A stretch of DNA of 64,000 nucleotides from Bifidobacterium imperatoris (GCF_002860405.1 NZ_NMWV01000016.1:62001-126000), one strand, 5' to 3'; numbered from the stretch's first letter, positions 35,726-44,860 are shown. Made by a program: numbers and translations. The notes: generated by a model not told the origin, from the letters alone.

Positions 35726-36790
35726 ATGAACAACACTATGTTGGAGGAGCGCGCTTATGGCGCGTTGATTGGGTTGGCCATTGGCGATGCGCTCGGCATG
35801 CCTACGCAAAGCATGTCAGTAGATCAGATACGTGCTGAATATGGAGCAAAGCCTATACGAGACTTTGTGAATGCTTCACCAAAACAGCCGATAGCGCCTA
35901 ATATGAAAGCCGGCTCGATTACCGACGATACTGAACAGGCGCTCGTCCTAGCGAATCAGCTGATTGCCGGAGCAGGTGAATTGGACATCCATCAGTATGC
36001 GCAATCATTGCTCAACTGGGAAGATGGCATGAAGGCCAAAGGTTCGCTTGACTTGCTCGGGCCGTCCACCAAGTCCGCATTGGAACAGTTCAAGGCCGGC
36101 GTGGATGTGAATCTTACGGGCATTCATGGCACTACCAATGGCGGCGCCATGCGAGCCTGCCCCATCGGCATCGCCAACCGTCCGGACACTCATTTGGCGG
36201 ATACCGCACGCCGTTCCTCCATTGTGACTCATAACACCACGCATGGCATTGAATCCACCATGCTGATTGCGGCAACGGTGAGTTATGGTTTGGAAGGCGC
36301 TGAAGCCGGTGAAGCCATGATGATGGCACTGAATTACGTGACCGCTTACCTTGCCATGAATCGTTTTGAGGGCATGGAAGTGGGGCATTGGTCGCCTAAA
36401 GCTTCCGTCATCGCACGTACACGTTGGGCTATTGCTTGGGCTCATGAGCACGCGGATTCGCAATCCGGCGACATTTACGACCATGACATGTTCGGCGATC
36501 AGCTTCGTGCGCTTGTCGGTACCAGTGTGGAAGCGAATGAATCCGTGCCCGCGGCCTTCGCTATCGCCACACGGTATGCGCAACGCCCGTTTGACGCATT
36601 ATGTGTGGCCGCCAATGTTGGCGGTGATACCGACACCATTGGCGCTATGGTAGGCGCAATGCTCGGCGCGGTTCACGGTGCTGGAGGATTCCCCGCAGAA
36701 ATGGTTCGTAAGGTTCAGGAAATCAACCACATCGATATGAGGCAGACAGCAAAGGAACTGCTTGCCATCTCCAGGAGCGATGAACAATGA
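35726..36790 (+). CDS. ADP-ribosylglycohydrolase family protein (YegU-like)
   Basis: A 354-residue all-helical ADP-ribosylglycohydrolase fold. The metal-binding residues are in MKAGSITDDTEQAL (Asp-Asp) and NVGGDTDTIGAMVGAMLGA (GGDxDT), and YGALIGLAIGDALGMPTQ opens the domain. These enzymes remove ADP-ribose from proteins or hydrolyse related nucleosides. The gene overlaps a PfkB-type kinase by ATGA, the same pairing as E. coli yegU-yegV, which suggests a nucleoside or ribosyl-compound salvage role rather than dinitrogenase regulation (inference). Confidence 0.88.
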   Translation: MNNTMLEERAYGALIGLAIGDALGMPTQSMSVDQIRAEYGAKPIRDFVNASPKQPIAPNMKAGSITDDTEQALVLANQLIAGAGELDIHQYAQSLLNWEDGMKAKGSLDLLGPSTKSALEQFKAGVDVNLTGIHGTTNGGAMRACPIGIANRPDTHLADTARRSSIVTHNTTHGIESTMLIAATVSYGLEGAEAGEAMMMALNYVTAYLAMNRFEGMEVGHWSPKASVIARTRWAIAWAHEHADSQSGDIYDHDMFGDQLRALVGTSVEANESVPAAFAIATRYAQRPFDALCVAANVGGDTDTIGAMVGAMLGAVHGAGGFPAEMVRKVQEINHIDMRQTAKELLAISRSDEQ

Positions 36791-37722
36791 GCAGAGTCAT
36801 TTCCTTAGGGCAAATGCTGGTTGACCTGACCATGCGTATCGACCGCGTGCCCGAGCCGGGTGGCGATGCCTTCGCCGATGAAGCCGTGGCTCGTGTAGGC
36901 TCCAGTTTCAATATTCTGCACGCGGTACGTCAGATGGGCATAGATGCTGCGCATGGCGGCATTATTGGCACCGGTCCGTGGGCTACGCAGATTCGTGACG
37001 CGCTGGTGTCTGACGGCATAGAACATATTGGCCTCACCGATTTCTCCCGCGATTCCGGTATCTGCATGGCTATGACCGACGCTCGGGCCGAACGAACATT
37101 CGTCACTGTGCGCGGTGCAGAAACCCAAGGCAATGAACATTGCTTCGAAGCAATCGAGCCCGCGAACGACGATATCGTACATATCAATGGCTACACGTTC
37201 GCTCATCCCACCGCCCGTGGCCTGTACGCGTTCCTGACACGATACGAATCCCACAAATTCACTACGGTGTTCGATCCGTCTTCGGTAACGGCTGGCGCGG
37301 AAGACCGTTTACTATCCGCAATCATTGCACACAAGCCTATCTGGTCGTGCAATTATGAGGAAGCTCTTGCATTGGCTCGTCGATTGGGCATATCCGGTTC
37401 TTCCTTGGAAGATACCGGTAACACCTGCGCCTCATTGAGTACAGCCGTTCAAGCGCCGGTTATTCTTCGCGCTGGTGCATCAGGTGCTTGGCTGTGTGCT
37501 GAGCCTGGGGCACAAGCTGAACTGATTCCCTCCTACCATGTGCACGCCGTGGATACCAATGGTGCCGGTGACTGTCATGTAGGCGTGATGAGTGCAGAAC
37601 TGATTCGCGGCGCTTCGTTGCATGATGCAGTTCGAACCGCCAATATCGCCGCGGCGATTTCCGTGACCCGTCGTGGTCCGGCTACCTGCCCCTCTCGCGA
37701 AGAATTGGCAGCTATTGCCTAA
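36787..37722 (+). CDS. PfkB-family carbohydrate kinase (YegV-like)
   Basis: A 311-residue ribokinase-fold kinase. The N-terminal GQMLVDLTMRIDRVPEPGGD and GSSFNILHAVRQMG match the sugar-binding signature, and VDTNGAGDCHVGVMSAEL is the PfkB C-terminal signature with catalytic Asp. It is translationally coupled to the ADP-ribosylglycohydrolase upstream. The substrate is probably a sugar or nucleoside released by that enzyme (inference). A hairpin follows its stop. Confidence 0.88.
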   Translation: MSRVISLGQMLVDLTMRIDRVPEPGGDAFADEAVARVGSSFNILHAVRQMGIDAAHGGIIGTGPWATQIRDALVSDGIEHIGLTDFSRDSGICMAMTDARAERTFVTVRGAETQGNEHCFEAIEPANDDIVHINGYTFAHPTARGLYAFLTRYESHKFTTVFDPSSVTAGAEDRLLSAIIAHKPIWSCNYEEALALARRLGISGSSLEDTGNTCASLSTAVQAPVILRAGASGAWLCAEPGAQAELIPSYHVHAVDTNGAGDCHVGVMSAELIRGASLHDAVRTANIAAAISVTRRGPATCPSREELAAIA

Positions 37723-37731
37723 CACAGTTAT

Positions 37732-37765
37732 TGCCGTAGTGGCTTACACAAATGCCACTGCGGCA
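37732..37765 (+). terminator. hairpin after the PfkB-family kinase
   Basis: TGCCGTAGTGGC pairs with GCCACTGCGGCA (one mismatch) around a ten-base loop, ten bases after the stop. Downstream is TCTCATTATT, only weakly T-rich. Confidence 0.6.
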
Positions 37766-37795
37766 TCTCATTATTCCATTGTTACAACACGCAAA

Positions 37796-37853
37796 TTGAA
37801 CTCGAATTGAACTAGGTGTAGTCTTTGAACCGTTGTTCAACATGAAATTGAAC
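37796..37853 (+). promoter_or_regulatory. TTGAAC repeat cluster upstream of the HTH-aminotransferase gene
   Basis: Four direct TTGAAC hexamers (37796, 37807, 37825, 37848) and one inverted copy that forms the dyad TTGAAC-CGTT-GTTCAA at 37825-37840. The whole cluster lies within 76 bases of the start codon. Autoregulation by the helix-turn-helix domain of the encoded protein is the simplest reading. The dyad also contains GAAC-N4-GTTC, so LexA binding cannot be excluded. Confidence 0.6.
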
Positions 37854-37870
37854 TTCTGTTTGGAGGGACT

Positions 37871-39415
37871 ATGACCGTCACGGTATTCGCCCAGCGTTTG
37901 CGCAACGCTATGGACAGCAGGGGATTGAAACAGGTCGACTTGGTGCATGCGGCGGAACACCGTGGTGTCAAAATGGGCAAAAGCCATATCAGCCAATATG
38001 TTGCCGGCAAAACCATGCCGCGTGAAGATGTGCTGGACTTTCTTGCCAGCGAATTGGATGTGGATACGAACTGGCTTAGGGGAGAGACCAGTGAGACATC
38101 GGAACGACACAATGAGGGGATGGCTACTATGCCTGTTGAACAATCCACAGCTAATGTGACTCGGGCCGAATCCGTTGATGAGATTCCAGCTGGTCGCCGC
38201 CGTGCATTCGGTAAGTCTCATAAGCTCGACAACGTGCTGTACGATGTGCGTGGACCTGTGGTGGACGAAGCCGCACGCATGGAAGCGGATGGCACGCACA
38301 TTCTGAAATTGAACATCGGCAATCCGGCACCGTTTGGTTTCCGTACGCCGGATGAGGTCGTTTATGATATGGCGCATCAGTTGACTGAGACTGAAGGTTA
38401 TTCGCCATCCAAAGGCCTGTTCTCCGCGCGCAAGGCCATTATGCAGTACGCACAGCTGAAGAACCTGCCGAATGTGACCATCGATGATATTTACACCGGC
38501 AATGGCGTTAGCGAGCTCATTAACCTCTGCATGTCCGCTCTGCTGGATGACGGTGACGAGGTGTTGATTCCAAGCCCTGATTATCCGCTGTGGACGGCCT
38601 GCGTGAATCTGGCTGGCGGCACCGCAGTACATTACGTATGTGATGAGCAATCAGAATGGTATCCGGATATTGACGATATTCGTTCCAAGATCACCGATCG
38701 TACGGTGGCCATCGTGCTTATCAATCCGAACAATCCAACTGGCGCGCTTTATCCAAAGGAAGTGCTCCAGCAGATTGTGGATATCGCGCGCGAACACCAG
38801 CTCATCATCTTCTCCGATGAGATCTACGACCGTTTGGTCATGGACGGATTGCAGCACACGTCTATCGCCTCGCTTGCCCCGGATTTGTTCTGCGTTACGT
38901 TCTCGGGCCTCTCGAAGTCTCATATGATTGCCGGCTACCGTGTAGGCTGGATGGTGCTTTCCGGCAATAAGCGTATCGCCAAGGATTACATTGAGGGCAT
39001 CAACATGCTGGCGAATATGCGTATTTGCTCGAATGTGCCGGCGCAATCCATTGTGCAGACGGCATTGGGTGGTCATCAGAGTGTGAACGACTACATTGTG
39101 CCGGGTGGCCGACTCTACGAGCAGCGCGAGTATATTTACAATGCAATCAACGCCATTCCTGGTTTGACGGCGGTTAAGCCCAAGGCCGCGTTCTACATCT
39201 TCCCGAAGATCGATGTGAAGAAGTTCAATATTCATGATGATGAGCAGTTCGCTCTTGACCTGCTTCATGATGAACGCATTCTAATCACTCGAGGCGGCGG
39301 CTTCAACTGGGGTGAACCTGATCACTTCCGTATCGTGTATCTGCCACGCATCGAAGTGCTCAAAGACGCCACCAACAAAATCGCCAACTTCTTCAGTTAT
39401 TATTGGCAGAACTAA
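37871..39415 (+). CDS. fusion of XRE-type helix-turn-helix domain and class I/II aminotransferase
   Basis: A 514-residue two-domain protein. Residues 1-75 are a Cro/XRE helix-turn-helix (FAQRLRNAMDSRGLKQVDLVHAAE, KSHISQYVAGKTMPREDVLDFLA). After a linker, residues 110-514 are a PLP aminotransferase close to AlaA-type alanine transaminases: NIGNPAPFG, PNNPTGALY, SDEIYDRL, and the PLP lysine in GLSKSHMIAGYRVGW. The order differs from GntR/MocR fusions because the DNA-binding part is XRE-like. It may sense amino-acid or PLP state and regulate its own promoter (inference). Confidence 0.88.
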   Translation: MTVTVFAQRLRNAMDSRGLKQVDLVHAAEHRGVKMGKSHISQYVAGKTMPREDVLDFLASELDVDTNWLRGETSETSERHNEGMATMPVEQSTANVTRAESVDEIPAGRRRAFGKSHKLDNVLYDVRGPVVDEAARMEADGTHILKLNIGNPAPFGFRTPDEVVYDMAHQLTETEGYSPSKGLFSARKAIMQYAQLKNLPNVTIDDIYTGNGVSELINLCMSALLDDGDEVLIPSPDYPLWTACVNLAGGTAVHYVCDEQSEWYPDIDDIRSKITDRTVAIVLINPNNPTGALYPKEVLQQIVDIAREHQLIIFSDEIYDRLVMDGLQHTSIASLAPDLFCVTFSGLSKSHMIAGYRVGWMVLSGNKRIAKDYIEGINMLANMRICSNVPAQSIVQTALGGHQSVNDYIVPGGRLYEQREYIYNAINAIPGLTAVKPKAAFYIFPKIDVKKFNIHDDEQFALDLLHDERILITRGGGFNWGEPDHFRIVYLPRIEVLKDATNKIANFFSYYWQN

Positions 39416-39576
39416 TGGAAAACCTTCGTTGAGCCTGTTTTGATACAGCGCTAGACCTGTTCTCATAAAAGGGGTTAAGGGCTGTTCAATCTGCAAGTTC
39501 AATAGTGGTTTTTCGGCCATTCCGCAACATTCCGCAACAAATCTCTTTTTCGTTGCCGAGCGACATTCGGGTGCGT

Positions 39577-39610
39577 AGGCCTCGCGCTGAGATAGCACAG
39601 CGCGAGGCCT
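39577..39610 (+). terminator. hairpin in the 39416-39822 gap
   Basis: AGGCCTCGCGCTG and CAGCGCGAGGCCT form a perfect 13-bp stem with an eight-base loop, followed by CTCTTATATTTG. It lies 160 bases after the aminotransferase stop, so the transcript has a long 3' tail or there is a separate short transcript. The rest of this 407-base gap holds only a 58-codon TTG-started frame of doubtful status (about 39629-39805) and no recognised gene. Confidence 0.65.
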
Positions 39611-39822
39611 CTCTTATATTTGATTGCGAGAAGGCCTCCGGCTTGCAGCCTCGCTCTATATAAACGTTGATTGCCTCGGAATATGGGAAGACCACCCTCC
39701 CCGTGGGGACTGTATTATCAAGTGTGTAACTGATAGTAACTATGTGCTTGATTTGGATAATCTCATCAAGTTTGCGGGTAGACCTGTGCAAGGAATATGA
39801 GAAATGATGGGAGAATAATCGT

Positions 39823-40332
39823 ATGGACGAACTGATTCTGCCAGACAAGCCGTGGACTCAACGTCAGATTCGAGACTTGCGTAAAGAAATTATCGCTGAC
39901 ATGACGCTGGATGCACAAACCGCGCTTGCCTCTAGGATTGGCGACGTGCTTCCGGTATTCAAAATCTCGGATATGCGTGAAGCTCCGCACAGCGGATATC
40001 GTGCCGTGCATGTCATAGTGAAGCTCCCGGATGGGGTTTTCTGTGAAGTGCAGGTGCGTACGTTGCTGCAGGATGCTTGGGCTAACTGTTACGAGCTTGC
40101 GGGGGATATTTATGGGCGCGCTATCCGATACGAAGGCAAACCGGACCATGATGACCACGGTGTGGTTGATTCGTTGAAGAATATATCGGCAAGTGTCGCG
40201 ACGTTGGAGAAGGCGTTGAATGATTCAAACGACAACAATGTCAAGCGAAAAGCCATAACCGCATCCATGTCCTCAATAATCGAAGTACGTGATTCCCTTG
40301 GGGAGAAACGTGACATTCTTAAACGTTTCTAA
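39823..40332 (+). CDS. truncated RelA/SpoT-domain protein (toxSAS-like remnant or variant)
   Basis: A 169-residue protein containing only the C-terminal half of a RelA/SpoT synthetase domain: VFKISDMREAPHSGYRAVHVIVKLPDGVFCEVQVRTLLQDAWANCYE. The N-terminal half with the catalytic ATP- and GTP-binding segments (the GRxKS-like and D-IAGxR-like parts) is absent, and no matching sequence was found in the frames just upstream. Small alarmone synthetases of this pattern include toxSAS toxins. Here synthesis of (p)ppGpp or (p)ppApp seems impossible unless the fold is reorganised. A small gene follows closely. Confidence 0.7.
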   Translation: MDELILPDKPWTQRQIRDLRKEIIADMTLDAQTALASRIGDVLPVFKISDMREAPHSGYRAVHVIVKLPDGVFCEVQVRTLLQDAWANCYELAGDIYGRAIRYEGKPDHDDHGVVDSLKNISASVATLEKALNDSNDNNVKRKAITASMSSIIEVRDSLGEKRDILKRF

Positions 40333-40363
40333 CTATTATGGGGATATCAATAGGAAAGGAACC

Positions 40364-40612
40364 ATGATGGTGGGTGTCATTATCCGGTATAACCGGAAGA
40401 CTGGGGACCGTTGTGTCAAGGTTTATGACGGCCCCAACGGATATCTCGATGCAGGCAATGATCCAGCGTATTTGCGCGATTCCGCAAAAGTCGGAACCGA
40501 TTGGGAGGTTGCCTTAATCGGCTCCGACTCCTTGGCTTCGGTGATGCATACGCATTCCCGTTATTTCAGCGGCAAGGATCGGACAAAGGAACTGGCCGCC
40601 CAGTTCGAGTAA
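40364..40612 (+). CDS. hypothetical small protein downstream of the RelA/SpoT-like gene
   Basis: An 82-residue soluble protein (MMVGVIIRYNRKTGDRCVKVYDGPNGYLDAGN at its start, SRYFSGKDRTKELAAQFE at its end). GGAAAGGA fits ATG 40364. It starts 31 bases after the RelA/SpoT-like gene and is probably co-transcribed. By position it could be an antitoxin partner of a former toxSAS, but I recognise no antitoxin family. Its first bases and the 18-bp hairpin downstream delimit a small island unlike the surrounding core genes. Confidence 0.55.
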   Translation: MMVGVIIRYNRKTGDRCVKVYDGPNGYLDAGNDPAYLRDSAKVGTDWEVALIGSDSLASVMHTHSRYFSGKDRTKELAAQFE

Positions 40613-40661
40613 ACAATCAAATTCAGGTGGGTTCGATTCTATCAATCGCATGCAGGTTCAT

Positions 40662-40707
40662 CGAAACCGTGTGAAACACGTTGATTACTGTGTTTCACAC
40701 GGTTTCG
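40662..40707. terminator. 18-bp perfect hairpin between convergent genes
   Basis: CGAAACCGTGTGAAACAC and its exact complement flank a ten-base loop. It stands between the small gene ending at 40612 and the methyltransferase ending at 40782 on the other strand, so it can serve both. There is no T-run on either side, unlike the other terminators here. Confidence 0.6.
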
Positions 40708-40781
40708 GTGTAATTCAGACATAGTTTCAGATGCCTAGCACACTATCTGCCATGACCTGCACGAGGTGGGTCAACACTGCA

Positions 40782-41891
40782 CTAATTCCATACCTCTTCA
40801 GCAATAGAGCGGACCAGGGCGATCTTGGCCCACTGCTGATCTTCGGTCAGGTGGTTGCCTTCTTCGGTGGAAGCAAAGCCGCATTGCGTAGACAGGCACA
40901 GACGCTCCAGCGGCACATACTGCGCTGCTTCGGCGATACGAGCCTTAATCGCTTCAGGATTTTCCAGCTCAGGCTTCTTGGAGGTGATCAGGCCGAGCAC
41001 CACCTTCTTGTCTCCGGACACCTTGGCCAACGGTTCGAAATCACCGGAACGATCATCATCGAACTCAAGATAGTAGGCGGCAACATTCTCTTCGCCGAAG
41101 AGCACATCGGCCACCTGACCATAGCCACCTGCGGAGAACCACTGAGACTGGTAGTTGCCGCGGCAGATATGCGTGGTCACCACCATGTCTGCCGGTACAG
41201 AAGCAATCACCGCATTGTTTACTGCGGCGTACTGGCGCTGCACGGTCTTGGCATCAACGCCGAAAACGGTGTCCTTGAAGTCCTCGCCGACAAATGCGCC
41301 CCAAGTACAATCATCGAACTGCAGCGTACGGCAGCCGGCCTCGTACAAATCATGGGCTACCTGAATATAAGCGTTGGCAATAGCTTCAGCCAGAGCATCG
41401 TTATCCTTGTACGGGCTGTGCGCTTCCTCGGCGATACCCTGCTGCAGCACAAACAGCGTCTGCGCGGGGGAGGGCACGGTCTGCTTGGCGATGGTGTTCT
41501 CATCTTCCAAAGCCTTGACGAACTTGTAATGCTCCACGAACGGATGATGCTCACCACTGAGCTCGCCATCCACACCGGCAGCCTCGGTCACGGGCGTGCC
41601 ATCGGAACCCTTGAACAGAATCGGAGCAGTGCCGCGCTTTACACCGTTCAAACCCCACATGAAGTCAAGATGCCAGTAGGCGCGGCGGAATTCACCATCA
41701 GTAATCACACGCAAGCCAGCTGCCTTTTGCTTGGCAACCAGCTCGGTGATGGCCTTGTCTTCAACAGCCTTCAGTTCGGCAGCATCAATACGTCCGGCTT
41801 CGAAATCAGCACGGGCTGCTTTGAGCTCGGCAGGACGAAGATAGCTACCAACCACGTCGGCGCGGAAAGGTGCATTATGCTGATACGTCAT
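40782..41891 (-). CDS. cobalamin-independent methionine synthase-like protein (MetE C-terminal domain, YxjG/YxjH type)
   Basis: A 369-residue TIM-barrel of the MetE C-terminal family. RADVVGSYLRP and ITDGEFRRAYWHLDF open the domain, LQFDDCTWGAF follows, and zinc ligands are in VTTHICRGN (His, Cys) and LSTQCGF (Cys). Stand-alone versions transfer methyl groups to homocysteine or related thiols from donors other than long-chain methyl-folate. The start MTYQHN at 41891 has AAGGAG upstream. About 200 bases without a gene separate it from brnQ. No S-box or other known riboswitch was recognised. Confidence 0.88.
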   Translation of the reverse strand: MTYQHNAPFRADVVGSYLRPAELKAARADFEAGRIDAAELKAVEDKAITELVAKQKAAGLRVITDGEFRRAYWHLDFMWGLNGVKRGTAPILFKGSDGTPVTEAAGVDGELSGEHHPFVEHYKFVKALEDENTIAKQTVPSPAQTLFVLQQGIAEEAHSPYKDNDALAEAIANAYIQVAHDLYEAGCRTLQFDDCTWGAFVGEDFKDTVFGVDAKTVQRQYAAVNNAVIASVPADMVVTTHICRGNYQSQWFSAGGYGQVADVLFGEENVAAYYLEFDDDRSGDFEPLAKVSGDKKVVLGLITSKKPELENPEAIKARIAEAAQYVPLERLCLSTQCGFASTEEGNHLTEDQQWAKIALVRSIAEEVWN

Positions 41892-42095
41892 GGAGTCGCT
41901 CCTTAACGATTCATGACCGCTGAACCAAATCAAACAATCAGTTCACCAGCCATGATTGGTGTGGTTATGTCAACGTCGTTTGTTGAACATGCCATCATCG
42001 CATATCCAACAAACATATACGTTGGGTACCTTATCAGCGCAATTGCAACACTGTCTGCAGCGTCTCACAGAACGTTACTGTGCTGTTCAAAAAAC

Positions 42096-43466
42096 TTATG
42101 GCTTATCCTTATGCGCAATCCTGAGTGAATCAATCACACCGATTACCGCGCCAATAGCTGCAGGAGTCAACCATCCAAGCTGTTGATGCTGCAACGGAAG
42201 CGCATTCAGCAAGGATTCAAGCCACGGCAGCGAACCACCAAACACAGTGACCAGCGAAGCGATACAACCAATCAACGCCACAATGCCAACCAACAGCACC
42301 ATCCAGAAATACACGCGGGGGAAACGTGCCGCAAACACTGTATGCGTGATGGCCAGCAGCACGAGCACAATCGAAATCGGGTACAATGCGGACAACACTG
42401 GTACGGAAACCTTAATGATCAGACTTAATCCAGCGTTGGAGACCACGAAACTGAAGATGGTGAACGCCAGTTGCCATGCACGATAGCTTACTGTGTGACC
42501 GGCTACGGTCGGGAACTTGGTGTGGAAGTAAGTGGCGCAAGTGCAAATCAGACCTGTGCAAACATTCAAACATGCGATGACGAATACGATGCCGAGAAAA
42601 ATAGTGCCGGCAGTGCCGAAAATCGTGGAGGTAAGGTTCGTCAACACCGTGGCACCAGTGTCACTATTCGCATTGATAGCAGTAATGGAACCGGAAACCG
42701 CACCAACATAGCTCAGCGCACCGTAGATCAGAATCAGCAGGACTCCAGTGCCAAGTCCGGCAATTGCAGTCTCACGCTGTACCTGTGACTCCTCGGTAAC
42801 GTTGAGTGCACGTACGTTGGCTGAAATGACAATACCAAAATACAAGGCAGCAAGCAGATCCATCGTCTGATAACCATCGAGGAATCCACGAGCCATCTGA
42901 TTGGTTTGATAATTACCGGAAGGTGCAGTGGCTGTAGCAATACCATGTACCAGACAAGCTACGAACAATACTGCAATCAGTACCAGCAGCAACGGCCCCA
43001 TGAAGCGGCCAAGCACTTTGGATAGTTTTTCAGGATGCTGGGCGAAGAGAAATGCCAGCGTGAAGAACAGCAGTGAATACAGGAGCTGAGCTATCCATTT
43101 GGAGCCATCTGGCACGAGCGGCACCACCATCATTTCGAATGATGTTGTAGCTGTGCGAGGAATCGCGAAGCACGGCCCAATGGTCAAAATAATGGCAATG
43201 CCGAGAAACAGCGCGAATTTGGGGGAGACCCGGCCGGCGAGCTTATCAAAACCATCTGCAAACGTGACCGCCAATACGCCAAGAATTGGCAGACCCACCG
43301 CAGACACAATGAATCCAATGGCTGCAGGTATTGTGGCAGCTCCTGCCTGTGCACCTACGAACGGCGGGAAAATGAGGTTTCCTGCACCAAAGAACATCGA
43401 AAAGAAGGTAAACGTCATCACCACGCGCTGTCGGCTATTCAGGGTGCGCAATACATATCCTCTCAT
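42096..43466 (-). CDS. brnQ: branched-chain amino acid:cation symporter BrnQ
   Basis: A 456-residue membrane protein with about twelve helices. The opening FTFFSMFFGAGNLIFPPFVGAQAG is the LIVCS/BrnQ signature, and CTGLICTCATYFHTKFP is typical of the middle. It imports leucine, isoleucine and valine with Na+ or H+. ATG 43466 was used; GAGAGGA inside the first codons could instead serve a TTG at 43451. No T-box motif was seen in the 290-base gap upstream, which contains the tal terminator. Confidence 0.92.
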   Translation of the reverse strand: MRGYVLRTLNSRQRVVMTFTFFSMFFGAGNLIFPPFVGAQAGAATIPAAIGFIVSAVGLPILGVLAVTFADGFDKLAGRVSPKFALFLGIAIILTIGPCFAIPRTATTSFEMMVVPLVPDGSKWIAQLLYSLLFFTLAFLFAQHPEKLSKVLGRFMGPLLLVLIAVLFVACLVHGIATATAPSGNYQTNQMARGFLDGYQTMDLLAALYFGIVISANVRALNVTEESQVQRETAIAGLGTGVLLILIYGALSYVGAVSGSITAINANSDTGATVLTNLTSTIFGTAGTIFLGIVFVIACLNVCTGLICTCATYFHTKFPTVAGHTVSYRAWQLAFTIFSFVVSNAGLSLIIKVSVPVLSALYPISIVLVLLAITHTVFAARFPRVYFWMVLLVGIVALIGCIASLVTVFGGSLPWLESLLNALPLQHQQLGWLTPAAIGAVIGVIDSLRIAHKDKP

Positions 43467-43673
43467 CAGAGCGCCCTATATCAAGTTCAGGCACAATCTC
43501 TCTGTTCGCGAACTTACCAGTCAGGGAACTTTGCGGCAAGAGAGAGTCGTACCGATGGCATCCGAATGCCCACGTTTCGGTCATCATCGACGATATTTGC
43601 TTATTGTTGTTTCCGGCCAGAGCAAAGGGCCTGCAATATATGCGCACAGGGTTGACATCGTTGGCGGACAGCA

Positions 43674-43712
43674 AATGAGGCTCTGACCATATTTTCAGGT
43701 CAGAGCCTCATT
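43674..43712 (-). terminator. terminator after tal
   Basis: AATGAGGCTCTGACC and GGTCAGAGCCTCATT form a perfect 15-bp stem around a nine-base loop, 45 bases beyond the tal stop on the minus strand. Confidence 0.8.
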
Positions 43713-43756
43713 GAGTGTTACTGATAATGTGCTATTCGCACATTACGTCAGTGATC

Positions 43757-44860
43757 TCAGGCGTTCACGCGATCGATGCCGGACTGAACGTCGGCCAGCA
43801 CGGAATCCCAGGACTTGATGAAGGCGGCGACACCGTCGGCCTCCAGCTTGTCGGTGACGTCCTTCAGGTTGATGCCGAGCTCAGCCAGCTTGTTGATGAT
43901 GGCGTGGGACTCTTCGTAGGTGCCCTCGATGGACGGAGCGCCGTTGCCGTGATCAGCCAGAGCGTTCAGGGTCTTCTCCGGCATGGTGTTGACGATGTGC
44001 GGAGCAACCAGCTCGTCAACGTACTTGCAGTCGGAGTAAGCCGGGTTCTTGGTGCCGGTGGAAGCCCACAGCGGACGCTGAACCTTGGCGCCCTTGGCAG
44101 CCAGGTCGGCCCAGCGCGGATCCTCGGCGAACTTCTTCTCGAACAGTTCGTAAGCCAGGCGAGCGTTGGCCACAGCAGCCTTGCCCTCCAGAGCCTTAGC
44201 CTCGTCGGAGCCGTTGGCTTCCAGCAGCTTGTCCACAGCGGTGTCCACGCGGGAGACGAAGAAGGAAGCGACGGAGCCGATGTGCTTCAGGTCGTGGCCG
44301 TTAGCAGCAGCCTGGGCGATGCCCTCGATGTAAGCGTCGATGACCTGCTCATAACGCTCGAGAGAGAAGATCAGGGTGACGTTCACGGAGATGCCCTTGG
44401 CCAGGGTAGCGGTGATGGCCGGCAGGCCTTCGAGGGTTGCCGGAATCTTGATCATGGCGTTCGGACGGTTGACCTTCTCCCACAGCTCGACAGCCTGCTT
44501 CTCGGTGGCTTCGGTCTCGTGGGCCAGACGCGGGTCAACTTCGATGGAGACGCGGCCGTCAACGAAGTCGGTCTTCTCAGCGATCTCACGGAAGATGTCG
44601 GTGGCGTTGCGCACATCGGTGGTGGTGAGCTCGCGAACGGCGGTCTCAACGTCGACCTTGCCGAGTTCCTTGAGCTGAGCATCGTACGGGCCGACCTGGC
44701 TCAGAGCCTTCTGGAAGATGGACGGGTTGGTGGTAACGCCGACCACGTTCTTGTTGGCGATGAGGTCCTGCAGGGAGCCGGACTCGATGCGGGAGCGGGA
44801 CAGATCGTCCAGCCAGATGGAAACGCCGGAATCGGACGTACGCTGAGTTGCTTCAGTCAT
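43757..44860 (-). CDS. tal: transaldolase
   Basis: A 367-residue class I aldolase moving a dihydroxyacetone unit between sugar phosphates. GVTTNPSIFQKAL is the transaldolase signature, and IKIPATLEGLPAI contains the Schiff-base lysine. Length and the C-terminal extension follow the actinobacterial type. With transketolase upstream it links hexose and pentose phosphates in the bifid shunt. CAAGGAG precedes the ATG. It is 68 bases behind tkt, separated by a terminator-like hairpin, so it may have both read-through and own transcripts. Highly optimised codon use. Confidence 0.96.
   Translation of the reverse strand: MTEATQRTSDSGVSIWLDDLSRSRIESGSLQDLIANKNVVGVTTNPSIFQKALSQVGPYDAQLKELGKVDVETAVRELTTTDVRNATDIFREIAEKTDFVDGRVSIEVDPRLAHETEATEKQAVELWEKVNRPNAMIKIPATLEGLPAITATLAKGISVNVTLIFSLERYEQVIDAYIEGIAQAAANGHDLKHIGSVASFFVSRVDTAVDKLLEANGSDEAKALEGKAAVANARLAYELFEKKFAEDPRWADLAAKGAKVQRPLWASTGTKNPAYSDCKYVDELVAPHIVNTMPEKTLNALADHGNGAPSIEGTYEESHAIINKLAELGINLKDVTDKLEADGVAAFIKSWDSVLADVQSGIDRVNA

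Noticed and set aside
39629..39805. 58-codon TTG-started frame upstream of the RelA/SpoT-like gene as a real gene
   Set aside because: It has no ribosome site and no recognisable family, and its composition alone is not enough; it is kept only as a note.
41892..42095. Riboswitch or T-box before the MetE-like gene or brnQ
   Set aside because: No S-box, B12-box or T-box core motif could be recognised on the minus strand here or at 43467-43673.
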